From assembly GCA_002633005.1 (NCBI GenBank), contig NMRA01000485.1, positions 58,279 to 122,278 on the forward strand: 64,000 nt of DNA. Reading direction: 5' to 3'. Both the position numbers and the translations under genes were made by a program. Below the pieces are notes generated by a model. That model ran no database searches. It saw nothing but the letters and a program-made list of their open reading frames with translations, and was not told where the DNA came from. This document shows positions 55,704 through 64,000 of the stretch, in pieces; position 1 is the stretch's first letter, and each line of letters begins with the position of its first letter. Source of the DNA: Phoronis australis (lineage: Eukaryota > Phoronida > Phoronidae).

Positions 55704-58700
55704 GTCCGTTTACCCACTGGACTAACTTGTTCGATGTCAGCTGAACCGTGTCAACTTTGTAAGTGTAAACAGCACTTATTTCACGGAAGAATACTTCGAA
55801 TTTATCTCCGAACAGACACCAACTTCCTGCTACGGACCTTGGCCTGACGAACTTTGTAGGCTACGGTGTGTCCAAATACCAATAAATCAGTAACAGTGAA
55901 ATAAAACAACACGTGTTTATAAGAACTCGGTGTATTTTCAAGGGTTTTAAATCGAAGTTTGATGATTTATTGGTGTTAAACGATGAATTCAAGCGATAAG
56001 CTGACACCAGTAACCCGTGTTGTGAACTGCTGAACAGACAGTGTGTGAAACCAACGACGTCATTGGATAATTTCAACACTTCCGTCTGCCGTCTGGTGCC
56101 AGGTAACGCAACCGAACATGCCGTTATCAAGTACAACTACTCGATCTAAATTGATACAAAATAGGTTGTTTTTTGGGTGGCATCCTCCTTTATATTACTA
56201 AAGGTAAATTCCAAGAAGATTTCAATAGTGTTCAGACCTGGCCCACATCAGGTGAGTTAGGGCAACTCTGCAACAGCTGCCATTCATAACTGCATCTGCA
56301 CGTAAGATCCTATGTAGAAAGCTCCTCAATTTCAGATACCTTAAAATCTAGTTTCTTCTCAATAACCATTCTAACACAGGTTACTTTAAACAGGCAAAAA
56401 GGAAATCACCGACACCAAAGTTTGGGATGGGCTGCACATAGAGAACTATTTCCAAGTCCACGCCAAAATGCTGGAGATAGTGGTTGAATTGCAAAATGTG
56501 GATACGACTTCTATGGCGCATTGTAAGCATTTCTGAAAAGCTTGGTCAAAATTCCTTTCAGAATGGCATTTTTGTGTATAGAGGAGAATTTCCATAGACG
56601 CGCGGATACATAAAAATCAAGAAACAGTCAAGATTCCTGAGAAAATATAGTCAAACCGCAAAATGATAATAGCATATCAGTGTAGTCTATGCATGTATAT
56701 AATAAAGTAATAAGGATAAAAATGTACCACTGTATTCAGAATAATTATGATAACAGGACATTGTATAACGACAATAGTATGCATGTATATTATATAATGT
56801 AATGATAATATATCTGTGAATGCAAGTATATCATATATTAATAAGATATCTATGCATCTAGTATATAATATGATAACATGATATCTGTGTGTGCATTTAT
56901 ATCACATACTGATATTATGATAGCGTGTGTGCAATGTAATTTATATCATGTAATGATAATATGATATCTGTGTGTGCAATGAATATCATATAATGATAAT
57001 GATATCTATGTATGAAATCAATGTATATCATATAACGATAACTGGGTATCTGTGCATGCAATGTATATCACATAATGATGACTGGATATCTGTGTGCATA
57101 CCATGGACCAAAAGTATCACAAAGCGTGTTTTGCAGGGGATTTATTCTAGTACACATTCAGCACACCATTTAACTGTTCCATTATTGCCATTCACGTCCA
57201 AATTGGCTCGTGCTGATTCTAACACGATCCTACTCAATGAGTTTTATAATTTAAGTCACTGGTCACACTCCTGAGCAAATAATGGTCAAAGCAATGGCGT
57301 AAATAAGGTGTGAGCAGCTTCATACCATAGTGTTTGGCTAAAAAAATTAGATACACCGTGTCAAAAGCTAGGTCGTACTACTGAACTACTGTCCGCAATC
57401 TTTCTTATGCGATAAGTTGCGTACTACACTGCCCACAATTCCGTCAACATTGATATTTATTCTTATGTGAAATCCAACCCAATCAACCATTCAGGTAAGC
57501 GTCTGACCTGTTTTCAAAAAATTTTCCTTTTCAATGGTCCATGCTTGATTTTTGAGTTTCCGAATTTAAGCGTAATGGTTGGTAAACCAGACGTCTACGT
57601 ACGTGTATTTGCATCAGTATGTGTAACATAGTACGACAACATATTGATCTCTAGATGACAAAACGTGGCAAACAGTGACTTTATCGCTATTAAAGTGATA
57701 AAGTATAGTCTTGTATTCAGATTAGGTTTCATCTTGATAATAATAAAACTGGTCGGAAAACGATTGAATCCACACGCAGTTCCACCTTCGAAAACTCACG
57801 TTTCGGATCAAGTTTTCGGGGTGGAAGCTTTCTTAATTTTTTTAATACCGAGAGTTGGTATTCCTCAATATACATGATAATTAAACAAACGAACGAAGAT
57901 TCACCACTGCTAAATCTATGCGCCATTATTCCAGTGCAAAATTTTGTACTTTATCTTGACCTAATCTTCAAGTTCACTTACACCTAATTTAAAGTAAGTT
58001 CATTATTACCTCATTAGCAAGTTCACTTTGACTTAATTAGTAAGTTCACCTTCATTAGTTTACCCTGCATGGGACTTTCAGGGTTACGTAGAACCCTAGA
58101 ACATGTCCAATTCTGGATAAATTCGGAAAATTCTATCTCGGAAATGGATGATCAGATTCACATGAAACTCAGATACTACGCTTTATACACTGTTCTTCAA
58201 AACACCGTTCAGAACTGCTTTTAAAATATTCCACTGTTGCATAAGGGTCTATAAAAATATAGGAAAAAACTAAATTAAATTGCATACCATTAAAACAAAA
58301 CGATACTTTAGAAAACTATAACATCATTGAGGGTTTATCTTGAACACTTATATCATGAAATTTGGTCACACTAATGATCTTGATGTTTTGCTATGAATAT
58401 AGCTTTCTTTTTTAATAAATTTTGAAAAAAAGCAAGGTAGCTTGACCTAATTAGTGGCAGATTGGTAAAAAGTCAAATTCTTCAAAGTATCTGCTTTCAT
58501 AAAATATACTTCAGTTGAGTTAAATTCTAAAGTGTTTTGTATAAGTTTGGCTAAATGTGCATAGTTGTCAATATCGAGGCCCAGGTAACTTTAAGGGTTG
58601 TGCACATGTGTACAGATACAACGGTAACCAAAACAGTGCAGTCAGCAAACTAGCCTAAGGCAGTGAGACAGTAATTAAGGTTCTTTAATACTAACTTAGG

Positions 58701-59335
58701 TCTGGCATGAGCAGAATGTCGACGTAAACCGCGAAGAAAATTGAATCGTTCATACCAGCTTCAGAAGTTAACGGCATCGAAGTACATGGTAGGTGACAGT
58801 GTCATCAACCCTGATGCATAAAATTACCTTCGAGGTAGACATAGAAATCGCGTGTTTTTAGTCCAAATTTGAGAACATTTACATGTAATAATTGACATAA
58901 AACTTATTTCAAATTTGATTTGTGATTATTAAAGAAAAATATTAGCAAGTATTAGCGACGACACTGCCCGTTAATTCTTGACAATAGCAGTGGCTCCTGG
59001 TGATAACTTTTACGAGACCAAAGTTGACAGTTCATACCGCACCGCAGCGCCGCCGCTCTTCTGTTAAAGCCACCTCTTTACTATGACGTTAACTGGTGCT
59101 TTTAACTTCAATCCACGACCGTTAACCATTCATGCCAACTGCAACTCCCTAAAATTTCGATGCCTCGACAATAACTATAAAAAGGCCTTTACAGTTGCTG
59201 AAAGAAGTCCTTCTCTCACGCGTTGTTAACCCTTATTACATGGTTAGAAGATGTTATAAGGATCCAAGAAGTACCTACCCCATAACTAATACACGATCCG
59301 TACTCGAAAACAGTTTAAATGAACGCGCCACTCAC
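55704..59335. other. Upstream DNA without recognised genes
   Basis: 56690-57090 is a long AT-rich stretch with repeated ATATCATATAATGATAAT-like words (imperfect tandem repeat, unit about 40-50). 57750-57880 is a dispersed repeat shared with 40690-40800. No coding region supported. Confidence 0.45.
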
Positions 59336-59362
59336 GATTCGCAACCGAAGAAACACCGCCAT
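59336..59362 (-). CDS. Possible alternative first exon (MAVFLRLRI)
   Basis: On the minus strand an ATG in a YY1-like setting (AAAATGGCGG) opens nine codons to a consensus donor (ATC|gtgagt) in phase 0. An ETS-like CCGGAAGT (plus 59381-59388) lies about 20 bp upstream. Phase 0 would fit NKCC exon 2, or exon 1 if it has an acceptor at about 54241. It could equally be the first exon of another small gene, or chance. Confidence 0.25.
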
Positions 59363-60850
59363 TTTGAACTTGCCGCGAACCCGGAAGTACAATTCATTCA
59401 GGAACCCAGGCCGAGAAAATGCCGTCAGTGCGACTAGAGCAGTGCCTGTACTGTTACCAGCCAGCAAACGGGGAAAAAAATCAACAGCGCGCCTTAGTTT
59501 TGATAAAATCAAACTACGAACAATTTTATGGAATTTGCTGAAGAAATGTGGCGAATAAATTTTGACAGAAATTATTTTGCCAGACTCCGGACCGCAGCCT
59601 ATCGGACCCGGTGCAGATCGAGACCAGACACTGGCGAACGGTAAATGCATGCAGTTGCAAGCTGTTTTGTCGAAGTAAAATGGTCAAATGATAAATGCTG
59701 CATATATTCAAGGGTAGTTTCAGATACTTGCATGAAATTACGGGCTGGGTAGTCCTGTGTAACACTGCCGCGGCAGACCTTAGTTAGCCTCAGTCACCAG
59801 CAACCAGTGAAGACTACAGTCAAAATACAGCTTGTTAGTAGGCCTATACAGGCGTGCGTTCAGTAGACGGTAGGACCTATGCTAGGACCTAGCTAAAACC
59901 TAGTCAAAGTCACGTGTTCTTATTCAAAATACACGGTGAAATCTCACGTATTCTCGCGAAGTCTGGCTTTTTAACGAGGTCCTAGCGTTACTGAACGGGA
60001 GGCAGCTTTGCGCCAAGACTTACCCTTAGGCCTAACTGGTCGCTGGCCACAAACACAAAACACGAAAATTGAACAAAGTTTCTTTTTTGTAGCAACGATT
60101 GTCAAAATGTATCAACGTTAAATCTTCACAAATTACAAAGTAGCGGATTGAACATGCCTTTCAGTTCAGCAAAAGTCGACATTGTAGGTGCCGCCAGAAA
60201 TGAGACGAAGTCCAACGTTAATTGTGAGCACATTTATCTCTTAATGAGTAACAACTGCGAGGCTGAAATTTGGTGAACACTGTTGAATCGTGCAGAATAG
60301 TAAGTAAAGATATGTCTAACTAAATGTCACCGTAATTTGTTGGCGAAAACAATTTACACAAAGTTTTAAACTCGTAACTCATCCCGTTGTCCTCCAATAT
60401 GGCCGACGCGATCCAAACAAAGTGACCCAAATTTCGCCACAAAACTTGCAATAACTTTACAGTGCTTGCCCCGATTTTGATACTTTTTCGATTTTTAATG
60501 AGTAGAATGTACTACCTTTCCGATGATAGCAAAGTACTTTTTCAAAACGAGGAAAAAATAAAACCGAAAAAATAGGTTCGACCCATATTGGTTCCTAGGT
60601 TTGACCGGCCTACGTAAGGAACTAAACACCAATGCTATTTTAACATACTAAGTACGCGTAATATTCCAAAAAAATCAACAACCACAAACTACAAACTATA
60701 AATACACTACATATGCAAACGAATCACGATATATTACTAATAAAACAAAATAATGAAGACTTTTCGAGCGAGCCATAGCACATTCAGTTACAAGGAAAAA
60801 ATGGCGGCATTCAGGACAAGTTCCTGAACTGATGAGCCGGAAATGCGGGT
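59340..60850. promoter_or_regulatory. Candidate TATA-less promoter zone with ETS and YY1 sites
   Basis: CCGCCATTTTG (59356), CCGGAAGTAC (59381), AATATGGCCGACG (60398), AAAAATGGCGGCA (60798) and CCGGAAATG (60837) are ETS/YY1-type words common in housekeeping promoters. The zone is richer in CpG than the introns. Direction and gene are unknown. Confidence 0.35.
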
Positions 60851-61052
60851 ACGGAAATAACCGATGACAACCGGTAATCATACGCTCAGAGAGAAGGGTC
60901 AAATACTGTTAAAAAATCACTTTTGGCAAGAAAGGCGAAAAGAATATAAAGAAAGGGTGTCGAAAATAAGAATTTATGTAGTAAGTATTTTCGGATACTG
61001 GAACCACATGGGCAGTTTTTCAAAACTATTGTCTGGTGGTGAGGATTCAATT

Positions 61053-61224
61053 AAATAAACTATTCTGTCAGGGTACAAGGAAATAAACTATTCAGTCACT
61101 GCACAAGGAAAATAAACTATTCTGTCAGGATGCAAGGAAAATAAAACTATTCTGTCAGGGTACAAAGAAACAAAACTATTCCGTCAGGGTACAAGGAAAT
61201 AAACTATTCTGTCAGGGTACAAGG
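61053..61224. repeat. Minisatellite, 28-30 bp x 6
   Basis: Units AAATAAACTATTCTGTCAGG then GTACAAGG, with one or two A insertions in some units. Confidence 0.9.
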
Positions 61225-63050
61225 AACTACACTCTAAATATGAACACTGGAGGCTTTACAATGTATTCCATGACATCACTTGCCATAAAGCAACAACAGT
61301 GTGTATGTATATCCTCGGCAGGGGAGGAATAGGCAGACGTTACAAAAGAAATTATACCCTAGTTTGAATGCTCATGTCTTGTTGCTGGGCTCAGGAATAT
61401 TCATGAAAATGACAAAAAAATGATTCAAGAAACTTCCCGAACTTTTGCATGGGACGAAATTAACAAATTTAAGAGTGGAGAAAAATAACAATTTATTGGG
61501 ACTGCTTCAAAACACTTAATAAGATACCAAACTCAGTTTTGAACAATTAGCAAGAGTTAATCCTAGATTTCAGATTTCGGTCTCATGAGCAATCGTGGCT
61601 ATGTCCAGAATTTTATACTCTGAACATGTTGACAAAGTGGTGATATTTTGGTAACCATGAGGGCATGCCAACCACGGGTTTAAGGTCATATGCACTATAA
61701 AGGTTTTATTTACACTCTAGCATGATTAAACTAACATGAGCATTTTCTGTTGATTACTCAGAATGCGAGTCTCTTTCGGTCACTAAATGGATCACCAAGG
61801 CAGTTAGCAATTCAGATCCGAAAAAGTAGGCAAACCCACCATTGAAGCGTGCACTCTCCGAAGTTCCTGAATGAAACTTTTATAAGTACTATTAAAAAAC
61901 ATAATTTGAGTAAAAGAGAAACAGTAATTGTCACCAACTGTAACTTTCTGAGACCCCGATTTTGACATGGAAATGCTCACATCAGAAAAATTATTGAAGT
62001 AATTGTCATTTTTTCCATTTTTAAAAGCTTATTACTTTGCTACAAATGTTTTATTACATGAAACTACACAAGACAAACCATATTAGTAATAGACTAAACT
62101 TTTTATAATAATGTTTGAGGAGAAATTTGCCAGAAAAAAATCACACTTGTCAGCCATTATCTTGTGAGCTAAATAAGTGAAGAATTATAATACTTTTTGG
62201 ACATCCTGTAAAGGTCATGGTCAGTCACAAAATGTCATACAAGGTGGGCATTCACAAAGAAATGGGTGTTTCAGTGAGTTTCAACATCAGTGCAGCCATT
62301 AATCAGTGGAAATGTTTGACATTCGGAAGTGGGTATTTCACCAAATGCAAGACGTCAAGTAACTATACATGTCATGCTACATCACAGAGTCATGAAAACA
62401 TGCAATTAACTTAAAATGCTAAAAATAAAAGTCATAAATCTTTTTTTCAAGACAATTGTTGACTTATTACCATGTTGGGGCAGCAACATGTCTCACTGCA
62501 CTGGGTATTAGAAATATGAAAAATTGCGTGACCTGACATTGTGAAGTCGTTGCATCATGTCAGGAAAGACGTATATACACTGAACACTGCAATTTTTCAC
62601 AGTCAAATAAGGCAGGTAAACCCTGTGACGTCAGTCATAAATGAACAGATATCTGCAAGAAAAGATTTATAATTGCTATGTATGGTATTCCAGGATGGAT
62701 GAATATTCAAAGGTTTAATTATGTTAAAGTACAGCAGGAAGTCACCAAAACATACAATTAAACAAGCACATTATACTTAGTAATATCATCAAATGCAATT
62801 AATGCATGCAATTAACAAACTGTTCTTATTAGTACTATCATTACTATTACTATCTATTATATAAAATGCATCGTTTGCACAAACTCCATCCCCCCGCTCC
62901 ACTACAGACCTTTGTTGCGCCCGTTTCGGCACCGCCTTGGTCCCAGGTATTGCACCGGCCCCATATTTGGTTTCGAGGTGTTCTATTTTTTTCTCGCGGA
63001 ACGTTTTTTCGCGGACGCGGAGGGAAGGTGGTCACTTTGACTACTGGCCT
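61225..63050. other. Upstream DNA without recognised genes
   Basis: AT-rich and unremarkable up to about 62870, where GC and CpG content rise. The small ORFs at 62217 and 62866 match nothing known. Confidence 0.4.
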
Positions 63051-63053
63051 TCG

Positions 63054-63140
63054 TGACGTCAGTCGGTCAGCGGAAAGGCCTGGGTGACGTCACTCCATCG
63101 GCTTAATTTCACTCCCTCAAGCTTCTATCGCGTATATAAT
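63054..63140 (+). promoter_or_regulatory. CRE-CRE-TATA promoter-like cluster
   Basis: Two perfect palindromic CRE sites TGACGTCA (63054-63061 and 63085-63092) are 31 bp apart, followed by TATATAAT (63133-63140). The order and spacing resemble a CREB/ATF-controlled core promoter firing rightward, with a start expected near 63160-63170. No gene is recognised downstream within the window. Confidence 0.5.
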
Positions 63141-64000
63141 TCATCGGTCCTGTTGCCGCCAGAATTAATGACACCTCATTAAAAAATTTTTACTCTTCCT
63201 TGAGTAAACTACATAATTTACCCCGGTGTTGGAAAACTGGCGTTCTTCAGTTATTCTGCTGCTAAAATTGTGATGCGATTTTTGGGCGCCATTGCGTCAA
63301 CTATCGGGCCAATTTCCATGTTCTTCAATCAACTGTGGAGGTTGCGTACATGTCATAACAATTGGAAGTGGTTTCATTTCGTTACAAGTTTTTACTATTT
63401 TAATACCAAAGAAACAATTTTACAAAAATACTCTTGAGAGATATCGCAAAGTTTTGGAAAATGGTGCGTAGGTGCGCGTGTCACGAGATTGCACTGTTTT
63501 CAAAACGACGACAGATAGGAGTTTCCTTTGTTACAAAAGGCGGAGAATTACGAAAAATAACGTTAATTTACTTCTATAAACGGCTGTAACGGGCACTGTG
63601 AATGTGGATTTATGCCCAGATTCTGCATGCACCCCTACAGGTTGTTAGCTCTAGGTTTCACGATGAGGTGACGAACTGAGCACCCGGATTGTGTGAAATT
63701 TCGGTGTCTAACAGAGCTCTACACACGGCTACCTAGCTGTATGTTTATGACAGTCTTCATACAGCTACCTGGCTTTCTACCCCAGTATGTACGGTAAAGT
63801 CGCGTGATTTTCGGACACTGAAAATTAATTCCAATAGAAAAAATTCATTCTTGGACGAATCTCGCGAAATATCATTTTGTGGTGTCCGAATTTGGCGGAC
63901 CTCCAAATTTGGGTTTCCGCTAGTGTCCGAATTTCGTGGGTGTACATTATTTCGATGAGCGGTCGTAGTATCAACAATGCTGGCTCGGTCATTTGATAGC
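63141..64000 (+). other. Possible 5' UTR/first exon region of an unseen rightward gene
   Basis: Follows the CRE-TATA cluster. A 52-codon ORF starts at 63273 (MRFLGAIASTIGPISMFF...), not recognised. At 63850-63945 the words GTCCGAATTT(C/G) and CGGAC recur. No splice donor stands out. Confidence 0.25.

Overview
This is AT-rich metazoan genomic DNA. One large intron-rich gene on the minus strand takes up most of the window. By joining reading frames and GT/AG splice sites by hand I recover a full SLC12-family Na-K-2Cl cotransporter (NKCC type). It has 24 coding exons from 54219 down to the stop codon at 1465-1467. Using one copy of each duplicated exon, the total is 2979 nt, or 992 residues, with every splice phase matching. 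The exons are short (15-245 nt) and the introns run up to about 12 kb. The introns are full of SINE-like, MITE-like and foldback elements and minisatellites. Together with allele-like duplications this suggests a highly polymorphic invertebrate, perhaps a marine deuterostome or similar. I cannot name the species.

Layout, in transcript order (right to left). 54220-64000 is upstream DNA. It holds a GC-rich 53-bp tandem repeat, ETS/YY1-like promoter sites around 59.3-60.8 kb, a possible alternative first exon at 59336-59362, and a plus-strand CRE-CRE-TATA promoter-like cluster at 63.05-63.14 kb. Exons 1-2 (54.2-53.6 kb) encode the cytosolic N-terminus. Exons 3-12 (41.7-19.6 kb) encode the 12 membrane helices. 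Exons 13-24 (18.8-1.47 kb) encode the cytosolic C-terminal domain, ending in the family-typical [12 protein letters not shown]. 1-1464 is 3' UTR or downstream DNA.

Three blocks look like tandem duplications: 2357-3061 with 3285-4057, 4058-6229 with 6369-8560, and 20986-22934 with 23314-25234. Each starts or ends at a single n. The copies differ almost only at synonymous sites in exons. The simplest reading is unmerged haplotypes in the assembly, not real exon duplication. Two duplicated exons (TM8 and TM9, 232 nt) would break the frame if both copies were spliced in. Three duplicated C-terminal exons (267 nt) would not.

Other points of note: a minisatellite in the intron after exon 22 that appears to be built from the end of that exon and its splice donor; an in-frame 15-nt microexon; foldback elements with tRNA-like or covarying hairpin parts; MITE-like elements with clear terminal repeats; and a decayed LINE reverse-transcriptase tail at about 50.65-51.4 kb. 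I see no other convincing protein-coding gene.
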